Positions 1 to 8,155 of a stretch of 11,057 nucleotides of DNA are shown here, in pieces. The notes beneath the pieces were generated by a model. That model made no database searches and was not told the DNA's origin. It was given only the letters and a program-made list of their open reading frames with translations. A program made the position numbers and the translations under genes. Source of the stretch: Cryomorphaceae bacterium (GTDB taxonomy: Bacteria > Bacteroidota > Bacteroidia > Flavobacteriales > Schleiferiaceae); the NCBI GenBank assembly GCA_002685435.1, contig NYXD01000129.1, positions 1 through 11,057 on the forward strand. Reading direction: 5' to 3'. Each line of letters starts with the position of its first letter. Positions within the stretch are counted from its first letter, which is position 1.

Positions 1-124
1 CGTTCAATAATAGGACGCTTGCACCTACAATAGGCTCTCCACGAGGATCAACAACTGTTCCGCTAAGTTGTGCGTACACTGAACTACCGCACAAAAGTGC
101 AAGAAAAAGAAGGGTTTTGTTCAT
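1..124 (-). CDS. N-terminus of a secreted or outer-membrane protein with a carboxypeptidase-regulatory-like domain (TonB-dependent-receptor type), partial
   Basis: Reading leftward from the ATG at 124-122, 41 codons are open to the window edge. Residues 1-18 form a clear signal peptide: MNK, then a hydrophobic core (TLLFLALLCGSS), then VYA before Q19, a good signal peptidase I site. From about residue 20 the text LSGTVVDPRGEPIVGASV matches the start of the carboxypeptidase-regulatory-like domain, a beta-sandwich. In Bacteroidota this domain usually sits at the N-terminus of SusC/RagA-type TonB-dependent receptors and some other surface proteins. No plug or barrel is visible, so the exact family stays open. 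The gene lies 57 nt downstream of tsaC/sua5 on the same strand. I found no convincing promoter of its own in that gap, so it may depend partly on read-through. The domain call is firm; the full-length identity is inference. Confidence 0.8.
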   Translation of the reverse strand, partial: MNKTLLFLALLCGSSVYAQLSGTVVDPRGEPIVGASVLLLN

Positions 125-155
125 ACCCTTAAAATAGAAAGATTTTCGATTAAAT

Positions 156-171
156 GAGGTGCCTGTACCTC
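156..171 (-). terminator. Weak hairpin between sua5 and the receptor-like gene
   Basis: On the minus strand the sequence GAGGTACAGGCACCTC can fold into a 5-bp GAGGT/ACCTC stem plus one G-U pair. It starts 10 nt after the sua5 stop codon. It is followed by ATTTAATC, not by a true T-run, so it is at best a weak or factor-assisted terminator or an mRNA 3'-end stabiliser. Its position at the end of the eight-gene run is the main reason to list it. Confidence 0.22.
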
Positions 172-181
172 TTATTGTAAC

Positions 182-1135
182 TTATTTATTCGCAGCACGT
201 TGAAGACGGTCATTCACGGCTCTACCTAAACCGTATTCAGGTAATAAGTGAACATAGATAGTTGTCAACGGAGCCTTACCCAATAATCGCAATCCTTTGA
301 ATAGGTTACAAGCAGCTTCCGAATCTGATTTTTGCTCACTCAAATTGAAACTACTACTATGAGTTATTGTTTCGCCCCAATAGAGTATTCCTATTCCATT
401 TGGATTATCGTTAGACTTTAAAGCAGCCAAAAGTGATTCTCTATCATCGAACAACTGAACGGAAGTACCGGGGTTGTAATGCGAGCTTAGCATTCCTGGG
501 GCGCTTGGATTGGAAGAACTTAACTCAGCAGTAATCGGTCCTAGAACTCGTTCTAGTTGTTCTAAGGCCATTCCTCCTAAGCGCAAAACCTTAGGTGTAT
601 TTGAACTCATATCGACAATGGTACTTTCAATACCTATACTACAAGGACCACCATCGACTACGCCAGAAATCTTAGTACCTAACTGGTCCAATACATGTTG
701 TGCTGTAGTCGGAGATGCAAAACCGAAAGGATTTGCGCTAGGCGCAGCAATGCAAAGACCGCTAGATTGAAGTACGTCTAACATCAAAGGATGCGCCGGA
801 ATTCTGACCGCCACGGTAGGGTGTCCGCTCGTTACAAGATCTGGAATCGTTTTCTTTTTAGGTAAAACAACCGTTAATGGTCCCGGACTGAAAGCAAGAA
901 AAAGTTGTTCGGCTGCATTTGACAGTTCTGCAATCTCTTTAACCGCAGCTAAAGTAGGAACGTGTACTATAAGCGGATCAAAACTAGGCCTGTTTTTAGC
1001 CTTATAAAGCTTCGCTACTGCTGCCTCATTGGTAGCATCAGCACCTAATCCATAAACGGTCTCTGTTGGTAAGCCTACGATTTGCCCTTGTCGTAAAACA
1101 TCAACCGCTTCGATAACTGAAAGTACCTTACCCAT
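182..1135 (-). CDS. sua5: L-threonylcarbamoyladenylate synthase (TsaC/Sua5 family, long Sua5 form)
   Basis: This cytoplasmic enzyme makes L-threonylcarbamoyl-AMP from threonine, bicarbonate and ATP. That is the first step of t6A37 formation on tRNAs that read ANN codons; the TsaD complex then transfers the group. The 317 residues fit the long two-domain Sua5 form rather than the short TsaC form of about 190. The YrdC domain covers about 5-195, with PTETVYGLG at 23-31, the KxKxRP nucleotide-binding stretch at 45-50 (KAKNRP), SANPFGFASPT at 133-143 and ESTIVD at 170-175. The conserved linker PGMLSSHYNP lies at 213-222, and the Sua5 C-terminal domain runs to the end. The ATG at 1135 is 3 nt after the queE stop and gives the usual N-terminus; no Shine-Dalgarno sequence is seen. 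It is the last gene of the operon. The family call is strong; sua5 or tsaC are both acceptable symbols. Confidence 0.95.
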   Translation of the reverse strand: MGKVLSVIEAVDVLRQGQIVGLPTETVYGLGADATNEAAVAKLYKAKNRPSFDPLIVHVPTLAAVKEIAELSNAAEQLFLAFSPGPLTVVLPKKKTIPDLVTSGHPTVAVRIPAHPLMLDVLQSSGLCIAAPSANPFGFASPTTAQHVLDQLGTKISGVVDGGPCSIGIESTIVDMSSNTPKVLRLGGMALEQLERVLGPITAELSSSNPSAPGMLSSHYNPGTSVQLFDDRESLLAALKSNDNPNGIGILYWGETITHSSSFNLSEQKSDSEAACNLFKGLRLLGKAPLTTIYVHLLPEYGLGRAVNDRLQRAANK

Positions 1136-1138
1136 AGC

Positions 1139-1786
1139 TTAAGGAATATGCATGTATTTATGCGTCTGTAAGCTAACCTTCCACTTCGGGTTGGTCATCA
1201 CGTAATCAACGATAAGAGGCATCATTTCTTCACGTTTACTCCATTCAGGTTGCAAAAACAATTGGCAGTCTTCATGCATCTTCGCAGCATGCTCTTCTGC
1301 CCACTTAAAGTCGTTTTGATTGTAAACGATCACCTTTAACTCATGCGCAGCCTTGTAGAAGGCTTCCATAGGTTGAGCTGTTTTCTTTGGGCTTAGACAA
1401 ATCCAATCCCAATCACCGGTTAACTTATACGCTCCTGAGGTTTCAACATACACTTGCATACCCTTCGCTTTCAATGAAGAAACTAACGGCTCCATGTTCC
1501 ACGTCAGGGGTTCACCTCCCGTTACAACCACGGTGGAACTGTACTTCTTCGCATTGGTTACAATGGCCTCAATGGGAGTTGGAGGATGACTATCCGGATT
1601 CCAACTTTCTTTTACATCACACCAATGGCAACCTACATCGCAGCCTCCTATACGTATAAAATAAGCCGCCTTACCAGTATGGAAACCTTCCCCTTGTATG
1701 GTATAGAATTCTTCCATAAGAGGAACCACTAGTCCTTCTCTTATTTCCGATTGCTTGTAACTCGCTGACGTTTGAATATCTTTCAC
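1139..1786 (-). CDS. queE: 7-carboxy-7-deazaguanine synthase (radical SAM)
   Basis: QueE converts 6-carboxy-5,6,7,8-tetrahydropterin to 7-carboxy-7-deazaguanine in the pathway to preQ0 and queuosine, using SAM and a 4Fe-4S cluster. The sequence shows EEFYTIQGEGFHTG at 25-38, the substrate/SAM entry motif of the family. The cluster motif CxxxCxxC is complete at C49, C53 and C56. The SAM-binding TGGEP is at 89-93, VETSG at 114-118 and the terminal LQTHKYMHIP at 206-215. The 215 residues fit the family. I chose the GTG at 1786: it directly abuts the folD stop and has AGGAG at a good distance, and homologues carry about 20 residues before the EEFYTIQGEG motif. The alternative ATG at 1717 (M24) would leave almost nothing before that motif and has no ribosome binding site. 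No other queuosine gene is in the window. Confidence 0.95.
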   Translation of the reverse strand: MKDIQTSASYKQSEIREGLVVPLMEEFYTIQGEGFHTGKAAYFIRIGGCDVGCHWCDVKESWNPDSHPPTPIEAIVTNAKKYSSTVVVTGGEPLTWNMEPLVSSLKAKGMQVYVETSGAYKLTGDWDWICLSPKKTAQPMEAFYKAAHELKVIVYNQNDFKWAEEHAAKMHEDCQLFLQPEWSKREEMMPLIVDYVMTNPKWKVSLQTHKYMHIP

Positions 1787-2665
1787 TTATTCTTCTCCTA
1801 ACTCTGTTACCTTCATTGTGTTCATCATCAGGGCAGCGCGGGTCATGGGCCCTACTCCGCCTGGGACAGGTGTTATGAAGCTACATTTAGGTGCAACTGC
1901 CTCGTAATCAACATCACCGAGCAATCTAAAGCCGCTTTTCTTGGTACTATCGTCTATTCTCGTGATCCCCACGTCAATAACACATGCACCCTCCTTAACC
2001 ATATCAGGCGTCACAAATCCAGGCCGCCCAAGCGCTGCGACAATAATATCTGCATTTCTGCAAATATCTTCAAGGTCTTGAGTACGACTGTGGCATAGTG
2101 TTACCGTACAATTTCCCGGGTAATTGTGCTGACTTAGCAAAATTGACATCGGCGAACCTACGATGTGTGAGCGTCCAATTACAACACAATTTTTTCCTTC
2201 CGTAGGAACTTCATAGCGACGTAATAATTCCACAATTCCTTGCGGTGTGGCGGGAATGTATGTAGGGAGATTGAGCGTCATCTTTCCGACATTTTGTGGA
2301 TGAAAACCATCCACATCCTTTTTAGGATCTACAGCTAATAAAACCTTCGTTTCATCGATATGCTGAGGCAATGGCAGTTGTACAATGTAGCCGTCAATAT
2401 CGTCGTCATTATTTAGCTTACCTATGGCTTTCAGGAGTTCGGCCTCCGTAGTTTCTGCAGGAAGTTTGATCAACGTTGAACCAAACCCAACCTCTTCGCA
2501 ATCACGAACTTTAGCATTTACATAGGTTCTAGAAGCCCCATCCTCACCTACTAGTATTGCTGCAAGATGTGGAATCTTTTTGCCCTGTGCTTTTAAATCT
2601 TTGACCCTAATGGCCAATTCTTGTCTGATTTTGGCTGAGGTTACTTTTCCATCTAAAACTACCAT
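1787..2665 (-). CDS. folD: Bifunctional methylenetetrahydrofolate dehydrogenase / methenyltetrahydrofolate cyclohydrolase
   Basis: FolD interconverts 5,10-methylene-THF, 5,10-methenyl-THF and 10-formyl-THF in the cytosol with NADP, feeding purine synthesis and initiator-tRNA formylation. The 292 residues are the normal length. Catalytic-domain motifs are intact: Y48 and K52 in the [15 protein letters not shown] stretch (46-60), Q96 in IVQLPLPQ (94-101) and D119 in KKDVDGFHP (115-123). These correspond to the Lys, Gln and Asp known from E. coli FolD. The NADP-binding Rossmann segment [11 protein letters not shown] is at 162-172 and [10 protein letters not shown] at 266-275. The gene sits between ffh (10-nt gap) and queE (0-nt gap, TAA directly followed by GTG). 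The ATG at 2665 gives the standard N-terminus MVVLDGK. The call is firm. Confidence 0.97.
   Translation of the reverse strand: MVVLDGKVTSAKIRQELAIRVKDLKAQGKKIPHLAAILVGEDGASRTYVNAKVRDCEEVGFGSTLIKLPAETTEAELLKAIGKLNNDDDIDGYIVQLPLPQHIDETKVLLAVDPKKDVDGFHPQNVGKMTLNLPTYIPATPQGIVELLRRYEVPTEGKNCVVIGRSHIVGSPMSILLSQHNYPGNCTVTLCHSRTQDLEDICRNADIIVAALGRPGFVTPDMVKEGACVIDVGITRIDDSTKKSGFRLLGDVDYEAVAPKCSFITPVPGGVGPMTRAALMMNTMKVTELGEE
1795..1799 (-). promoter_or_regulatory. Shine-Dalgarno site for the GTG start of queE, embedded in folD
   Basis: AGGAG on the minus strand lies within the last codons of folD (TTA GGA GAA GAA TAA), 8 nt before the queE GTG. It is the only strong Shine-Dalgarno sequence I see before any gene here, and it supports the GTG start over the internal ATG. 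A strong site paired with a weaker start codon is consistent, because most genes around it seem to start without one. Confidence 0.65.
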
Positions 2666-2675
2666 AGCTTATTCT

Positions 2676-4007
2676 TTAGCGCATTCCGCGCATCATATTC
2701 ATCATTCCACGTTTTCCACCGCCACTTTGCATCATCTTCATGACTTTTCGCATGTCAGTAAACTGCTTTAATAGGTTATTTACATCCTGAACAGTGCGAC
2801 CAGAGCCCGAAGCAATGCGTTTTCTTCGTGATCCGTTAATGGTATCCGGCTGCTGACGCTCAACAGGAGTCATAGAATTGATCATTGCTTCAATATGCTT
2901 GAAAGCATCATCGTCAATATCCACATTTTTTAATGCCTTGCCCATACCAGGAATCATCCCCATTAAATCCTTCATATTCCCCATCTTCTTGATCTGCTGG
3001 ATTTGTTCCATAAAATCATCGAAACCGAAGGCATCCTGAGAGATTTTTTTACTCATTTTCCGAGCACTCTCTTCATCAAATTGTTCCTGTGCTTTTTCAA
3101 CAAGACTTACCACATCGCCCATACCTAGGATACGGTCTGCCATGCGGTCTGGATGGAAAACATCCAATGCTTCCATTTTCTCGCCTGTACCAATAAACTT
3201 TATGGGCTTATTCACTACAGATTTAATCGTTAATGCCGCACCACCTCTTGTATCACCATCGAGTTTCGTAAGAATGACACCTTCAAAATCTAGAACATCA
3301 TTAAATGCTTTAGCCGTATTTACAGCATCTTGACCCGTCATTGCATCTACTACAAACAGGGTTTCTTGAGGAGCTACAGCTTTGTGTATACGACCTATTT
3401 CATCCATCATGGCAGCATCCACAGCCAAACGACCCGCAGTATCGACGATAACTGTATTGTACCCTTTGCTTTTAGCATGTTTTACCGCGTTCTCCGCAAT
3501 ATTAACGGGGTCCTGATTTCCAACTTCAGCATAGACCTCTATACCTAGTTGCTCTCCTAATACCTGCAATTGATTGATTGCAGCAGGTCTGTACACATCA
3601 CAAGCTACCAATAAGGGTTTACGTGATTTCTTACGGAGCAGATAATTGGCCAATTTCGCACTGTGAGTGGTTTTACCAGAACCTTGTAGACCCGCCATAA
3701 GTATGATTGATGGCGTTGAAGTGAGGTCTAAAGATTCAGCCTGTCCACCCATTAATTCGGCCATCTCATCACGAACGATCTTCACCATGGCCTGCCCCGG
3801 CTTAACAGCAGTAATAACACCTTGACCTATGGCTTTTGCTTTAACCGTATTAGTAAAGTCCTTCGCAATTTTAAAACTAACATCGGCCTCCACAAGAGCA
3901 CGACGGATTTGCTTAACGCTATCCGCGATGTTTAATTCAGTTATCTTATTATTCCCTTTGAGAATATCAAAGGCACCTTCTAAACGGTCACTTAAACTTT
4001 CAAACAT
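2676..4007 (-). CDS. ffh: Signal recognition particle protein Ffh (SRP54), GTPase
   Basis: Ffh binds 4.5S RNA and signal sequences of nascent membrane proteins and docks to FtsY at the inner membrane in a GTP-dependent way. The 443 residues show the three expected parts. The N helical bundle is at about 1-90. The G domain has G1 GLQGSGKTT (106-114), the CDVYRPAA insertion-box start (136-143), DTAGR (189-193), TKLDGDTRGG (247-256) and GTGEK (273-277). The methionine-rich M domain starts at about 328, with the RNA-binding segment NGSRRKRIASGSG at 391-403 and a Met/Gly-rich tail. No 4.5S RNA gene is visible in this window. The ATG at 4007 follows the pepD stop by 4 nt. Ffh next to folD and queE is an arrangement I recall from other Flavobacteriia, but I could not check it. 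Confidence 0.98.
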   Translation of the reverse strand: MFESLSDRLEGAFDILKGNNKITELNIADSVKQIRRALVEADVSFKIAKDFTNTVKAKAIGQGVITAVKPGQAMVKIVRDEMAELMGGQAESLDLTSTPSIILMAGLQGSGKTTHSAKLANYLLRKKSRKPLLVACDVYRPAAINQLQVLGEQLGIEVYAEVGNQDPVNIAENAVKHAKSKGYNTVIVDTAGRLAVDAAMMDEIGRIHKAVAPQETLFVVDAMTGQDAVNTAKAFNDVLDFEGVILTKLDGDTRGGAALTIKSVVNKPIKFIGTGEKMEALDVFHPDRMADRILGMGDVVSLVEKAQEQFDEESARKMSKKISQDAFGFDDFMEQIQQIKKMGNMKDLMGMIPGMGKALKNVDIDDDAFKHIEAMINSMTPVERQQPDTINGSRRKRIASGSGRTVQDVNNLLKQFTDMRKVMKMMQSGGGKRGMMNMMRGMR

Positions 4008-4011
4008 ATGC

Positions 4012-5463
4012 TTAAACGTTTGGTATATTTTCTAAAGTCGCTAAAAAGAATTTCCAACTCTTCTGTACAGAACTGATTTGACATTTTTCATCGGGCGAAT
4101 GTGCTCCCCGGATATTTGGTCCAAAAGAAATCAATTCCATTTCAGGATAATTAGTTCCTAAGATTCCACATTCTAATCCAGCATGACACGCCTGAATTTT
4201 CGGCTCTGCTTTAAAAAGGTCGCGGTATAACCCGCTCATAGTGGTAAGAATATTGCTTTTTGGATTAGGTGCCCAACCAGGGTAATCGCCGCTTAAGTCA
4301 ACAGCACATCCTATGGTTTCAAAAATTCGCTGAATACCACGTGCCAGATCCATCTTTTCTGTCTCTACCGCACTACGCGTAAGACACATCACGGTAAAAT
4401 CGCCGTCCTTTAAAGCAACTCGAGCGAGGTTATTTGATGTTTGAACTAAGCCCGCAATATCCGGTGACATTCGATAAATTCCATTTGGACAGGCGTAAAT
4501 TGCACTTATGATCGATTGGCTAGCTGCTGCAGAAAGTGCTGCCTTGGGTCTATCTATGGTCTCGCAACTGATCTCAATATCTGCATCCGTTGTTGCGTGT
4601 TCGTCTATAAATTCTTCACCAACTCCGGTAATTACTTCTTCGAAAGATTTTTCACTACCGTTCCAAATAACGTGGGCAACACTCTCTCTTGGAATAGCAT
4701 TCCGAAGACTTCCTCCATCTAGGGCAACCAATTGAACCCCATCGCCCAAACGATCGAGCAAACGGTTCATCAGCTTATTGGCATTACCTAAACCTTTATG
4801 AATATCCATACCACTGTGACCACCATTTAATCCCTTAATGGTAATCTCGTAGGCTAGGGCATCATTTTGTACAGGCTTCATATCAAAAGATCGTGTTGCC
4901 GTAGCGTCTATACCACCTGCACAACCAATGGTCAATTCATCATCGTCCTCAGTATCAATATTCAAAAGAATCTTACCGTTAAGCATTCCTCCCTTGAGTT
5001 CCAAAGCACCAGTCATTCCCGTTTCTTCGTCAATAGTAAATAGAGCGTCAATTGCGGGGTGCGCGATGGTATTAGAAGACAATACAGCCATAATGAAGGC
5101 AACACCCATGCCATTATCCGATCCAAGGGTCGTGCCTTGTGCCTTTACCCAATCACCTTCGACCAACATCTTAATTCCTTCCGTGTCAAAGTCAAATGTG
5201 GTGTCATTATTCTTTTGATGAACCATGTCAAGATGGGCCTGCAGAACCACGGGAGTCTTGTCTTCCATTCCAATCGACGCCGGTTTACGTATGAATACGT
5301 TACCAATATGGTCTACCTCAGTGGGTAGATTCAGTTTATGGCCGAAATCGACCATGAATTGGATCACACGCTCTTCCTTTTTAGACGGACGCGGAACTGC
5401 ATTTAAATCTGCAAAGTGATTCCAAACGTTATTTGGCGCTAAGGCTCTTACTTCATTACTCAT
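4012..5463 (-). CDS. pepD: Cytosolic nonspecific dipeptidase (aminoacyl-histidine dipeptidase PepD, peptidase M20C)
   Basis: PepD is a cytoplasmic two-metal peptidase that hydrolyses dipeptides, including Xaa-His (carnosine-like) dipeptides, and recycles amino acids. The 483 residues match the family. Metal-centre motifs are all present: H77 and D79 in QAHLDM (75-80), the bridging D116 in GSDNGMG (114-120), the general base pair E146/E147 in DEETG (145-149), D170 in LNIDTE (168-173) and H455 in GAHSPDE (453-459). The region between about 186 and 400 is the lid/dimerisation domain, including the GGHSG segment at 214-218. HAGLECG (427-433) is the usual late substrate-pocket motif. The gene is 1 nt after argS and 4 nt before ffh, and no Shine-Dalgarno sequence is visible. 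Its exact peptide preference cannot be read from the sequence. Confidence 0.95.
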   Translation of the reverse strand: MSNEVRALAPNNVWNHFADLNAVPRPSKKEERVIQFMVDFGHKLNLPTEVDHIGNVFIRKPASIGMEDKTPVVLQAHLDMVHQKNNDTTFDFDTEGIKMLVEGDWVKAQGTTLGSDNGMGVAFIMAVLSSNTIAHPAIDALFTIDEETGMTGALELKGGMLNGKILLNIDTEDDDELTIGCAGGIDATATRSFDMKPVQNDALAYEITIKGLNGGHSGMDIHKGLGNANKLMNRLLDRLGDGVQLVALDGGSLRNAIPRESVAHVIWNGSEKSFEEVITGVGEEFIDEHATTDADIEISCETIDRPKAALSAAASQSIISAIYACPNGIYRMSPDIAGLVQTSNNLARVALKDGDFTVMCLTRSAVETEKMDLARGIQRIFETIGCAVDLSGDYPGWAPNPKSNILTTMSGLYRDLFKAEPKIQACHAGLECGILGTNYPEMELISFGPNIRGAHSPDEKCQISSVQKSWKFFLATLENIPNV

Positions 5464-5464
5464 C

Positions 5465-7219
5465 TTACATTCTATTTGGCACTTGGATACCCAAGCAATT
5501 CATCGAAGCCTTGATTACTTCGCCTACTTTCTTACTCAACAACAAACGGAAGACAATGCTTTGTTCGGTTTCCGCCTTTAAGATGCTGTTGTTTTGATAA
5601 AATCCATTGTATTTCTTGACCAATTCATAGGTATAATTAGCTAACACTGCCGGAGAAAAGTTTCTAGCCGCTTGGTCAACTACTTCTGGAAATTGGAGCA
5701 GCGCTTTTATAACTATCGTTTCCTCCTCATTCGGCGTCAATGCTGACCAATCTAATACTTCTCCTTGCGGCGCCTTTCGCTGCAGGCTTTGAATACGTGC
5801 ATGAGCATATTGAATAAAGGGGCCGGTATGGCCGTTAAAATCAATGCTTTCAGCTGGGTTGAAAAGCATGCGCTTTTTGGGATCGACTTTTAGGATAAAG
5901 TATTTTAATGCACCTAAGCCGAGTGTAGTAAATAGTTCTTGTTGTTCCGCTTCTTCAAGGCCGTCTAATTTACCGAGTTCTTTTGAAATAGTTTCGGCAT
6001 CCGCGACCATTCCATCTATCAAATCGTCGGCATCTACCACCGTACCTTCCCTACTTTTCATTTTTCCAGAAGGAAGGTCAACCATTCCGTAACTTAAATG
6101 ATGTAGTTGTTCCGCCCATGAATATCCTAATTTGGAAAGTATCAAAAAAAGAACTTTAAAGTGGTAATCTTGCTCGTTTCCAACAACATAGGTCATTCCC
6201 TTTGCTTGAAAATCCTTGAAGCGTTGAATGGCCGTACCAATATCTTGAGTCATGTAAACGCTAGTACCATCGCTTCGCAGGACTAATTTGTGATCTAAGC
6301 CATCACTTTCTAGATCAATCCAAACAGAACCGTCTTCTTTTTTATAAAACACACCCGAATCGAGCCCTTTGGTCACATCATCTTTACCAAGAACATACGT
6401 TTGACTTTCATAATAATTCTTATCGAAGTCTACTCCCAACTTAGTGTAAGTAGTATTAAAACCACTGTACACCCAATCGTTCATAGTTTTCCAAAGCGTT
6501 ACAACATCAGTGTCCCCTTGCTCCCATTTCAAAAGCATCTCCTGCGCTCTCAAAAGTGATGGAGCGTGTTTTTTAGCTTCCTCCTCCGTTCTGCCTTCTG
6601 CAATTAATGCTTTGATCTCTTCTTTGTAGACTTGGTCAAATTTAACGTAGTACTTACCCACTAAATGGTCACCTTTCTCTCCTGAGGAATCTGGTGTTTC
6701 GCCATTTCCATACTCTTGCCAAGCCAGCATGGACTTGCATATATGAATACCTCGGTCATTGATAATCTGCACCTTAGATACGTCAGTACCATTAGCCTTT
6801 AAAATCTCAGCCACAGAATAGCCAAGAAGGTTGTTACGAATGTGACCTAGATGCAGGGGTTTGTTCGTATTGGGCGAACTGTATTCTACAATGTATGCAC
6901 CTTTTGACCCAGGAGATGGGAGACCAAAGTGAGGATCTGAAGCGAAGATTTTGAATTGGTCTACATACACCCCGCGATCTAAATTTAGGTTTAAGAACCC
7001 TTTCACTACGTTGTAGCCAGCCACTGCGGACATTTCAAACAGCTTAGCACCCACTTCTTCTGCTACTTCTTCCGGCTTCTTTTTAGCCGCACGAACAAAC
7101 GGAAAAACCACGAGAGTCACATCTCCATCAAATTCTTTTCGCGTTTCTTGAAGCTCCGGCTGTACGTGAACACCATAGAGCTCATTGAGCGCTTTACTAA
7201 TGTCTTGTTCTAAACTCAT
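5465..7219 (-). CDS. argS: Arginyl-tRNA synthetase
   Basis: ArgS is a class Ia enzyme that charges tRNA-Arg with arginine using ATP; in this family arginine activation needs bound tRNA. The 584 residues are full length. The N-terminal tRNA D-loop-recognising domain covers about 1-85. The Rossmann catalytic core has SSPNTNKPLHLGH (114-126), whose HLGH (123-126) is the HIGH signature. The KMSKS-equivalent loop is KMKSR (386-390), followed by EGTVV, a form I recall as normal in ArgS. The alpha-helical DALR anticodon-binding domain runs from about 469 to the terminal VPNRM, and a C-terminal methionine is typical. The ATG at 7219 directly abuts the TAA of the upstream hydrolase gene with no spacing, so translation is likely coupled. 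An arginine-using enzyme straight after two arginine-type hydrolases is notable. Confidence 0.98.
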   Translation of the reverse strand: MSLEQDISKALNELYGVHVQPELQETRKEFDGDVTLVVFPFVRAAKKKPEEVAEEVGAKLFEMSAVAGYNVVKGFLNLNLDRGVYVDQFKIFASDPHFGLPSPGSKGAYIVEYSSPNTNKPLHLGHIRNNLLGYSVAEILKANGTDVSKVQIINDRGIHICKSMLAWQEYGNGETPDSSGEKGDHLVGKYYVKFDQVYKEEIKALIAEGRTEEEAKKHAPSLLRAQEMLLKWEQGDTDVVTLWKTMNDWVYSGFNTTYTKLGVDFDKNYYESQTYVLGKDDVTKGLDSGVFYKKEDGSVWIDLESDGLDHKLVLRSDGTSVYMTQDIGTAIQRFKDFQAKGMTYVVGNEQDYHFKVLFLILSKLGYSWAEQLHHLSYGMVDLPSGKMKSREGTVVDADDLIDGMVADAETISKELGKLDGLEEAEQQELFTTLGLGALKYFILKVDPKKRMLFNPAESIDFNGHTGPFIQYAHARIQSLQRKAPQGEVLDWSALTPNEEETIVIKALLQFPEVVDQAARNFSPAVLANYTYELVKKYNGFYQNNSILKAETEQSIVFRLLLSKKVGEVIKASMNCLGIQVPNRM

Positions 7220-8155
7220 TTATGCCGTTTTTGTCAAATATATTTCAGCCAACATGCAACGTGCACTGCCTCCACCTAGGGTTTCAATAGTATGCAAGTC
7301 ACTGTGAAGGATGGTGTGGTATTGTTGTATAAAGTCGATTTGTTCTGCAGTCAATGCGCTATAGGCACTTGAGCTCATTACTAAAATCAATTGGTTCGCA
7401 GTTCCCTTAACCAGCAGCATGTTACCTGCAAAATTACCTTTTTGTTCCACGCTTATTTCTAAAATCTGTTTACCACTATTTCGTATCGCAGCCTCTACTC
7501 CAGCGCGTTCGGTTGAATCATGAATGGTATCCAAACAAACCAATACGTATTTGTCCGTGACGCACATCATAACATTAGTATGATAAATCTTTCCTATCCC
7601 TTCTGGGGTATCTTGATATGCAGTAAAAACAACAGGAGTATAGTCAAAGTCTACGCAAAAAGTCCGGAATAATCCTTCATCTGCGCGCTGCGACTTAGCT
7701 AGATAGGCAATTTTCGCATCGTGATCCAGTACCATAGAACCGGTACCCTCTAAGAAGGCCTCCTCGTTCTCCGATGATGTATAATCTACAGTTGCACCGA
7801 TTTCATAGCCCCGACGTTCTAGTTCATCAAAAATATCAGATCGCCGCTCCATTCGTCTATTTTCTGCCTTCATAGGGTACAAGGCGATACGCCCGTCCTC
7901 GTGCATACTGATCCAATTGTTTGGAAAAATACTGTCGGGTGTATGCGGAATTAGGGTGTCTTCTAAAACTTCAACCACAACACCCTGTGCCCTTAGATTT
8001 TTGACGAATCCGTCAAACTCCTCACGAGCCAATTTTTGCGCATTTTGTTCGCTTGTTCCCTTCTTTTGGTAGAAGTTGTCTACGGCCGTTTCTTCATTCA
8101 AAGCGAATGCAACGGGTCGTACCATCAACAGTGTGTTTGTCGCATTTTTAGTCAT
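7220..8155 (-). CDS. ctlX: Guanidino/ureido-group hydrolase, CtlX-like (probable citrulline ureidase or arginine-deiminase-related enzyme)
   Basis: This belongs to the guanidino-group-modifying (amidinotransferase-fold) superfamily, which attacks the guanidino or ureido carbon with an active-site cysteine. The 311 residues begin with NTLLMVRPVAFALNEETAV (7-25), a start I recognise from CtlX-type proteins, named for a Francisella enzyme that hydrolyses citrulline to ornithine. Expected catalytic features are present: PDSIFPNNW (73-81), LEGTGSMVLD (135-144) with the acidic E136, H192 in YHTNVMM (191-197), and the nucleophile C300 in GGGSARCMLAE (294-304). No signal peptide, so it should be cytoplasmic. 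It abuts a second, distinct member of the superfamily upstream and argS downstream, both with 0-nt gaps (TAA then ATG). The fold and catalytic class are firm. Citrulline as substrate is inference; arginine deiminase-like activity is an alternative. Confidence 0.82.
   Translation of the reverse strand: MTKNATNTLLMVRPVAFALNEETAVDNFYQKKGTSEQNAQKLAREEFDGFVKNLRAQGVVVEVLEDTLIPHTPDSIFPNNWISMHEDGRIALYPMKAENRRMERRSDIFDELERRGYEIGATVDYTSSENEEAFLEGTGSMVLDHDAKIAYLAKSQRADEGLFRTFCVDFDYTPVVFTAYQDTPEGIGKIYHTNVMMCVTDKYVLVCLDTIHDSTERAGVEAAIRNSGKQILEISVEQKGNFAGNMLLVKGTANQLILVMSSSAYSALTAEQIDFIQQYHTILHSDLHTIETLGGGSARCMLAEIYLTKTA

Noticed and set aside
156..171. Strong rho-independent terminator after sua5
   Set aside because: The stem is only 5-6 bp and no T-run follows on the minus strand, so it is listed only as a weak hairpin.
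510..770. 86-codon plus-strand open frame antisense to sua5
   Set aside because: It overlaps the conserved YrdC-domain coding sequence and shows no recognisable family features.
2676..4007. 4.5S RNA gene expected near ffh
   Set aside because: There is no intergenic space around ffh large enough to hold it (gaps of 4 and 10 nt), and nothing resembling it appears in the 57-bp or 115-bp gaps.
5542..6063. Degenerate KMSKS loop in argS as a sign of inactivation
   Set aside because: KMKSR followed by EGTVV is a form I recall as normal in arginyl-tRNA synthetases, and the HLGH motif and C-terminal domain are intact.
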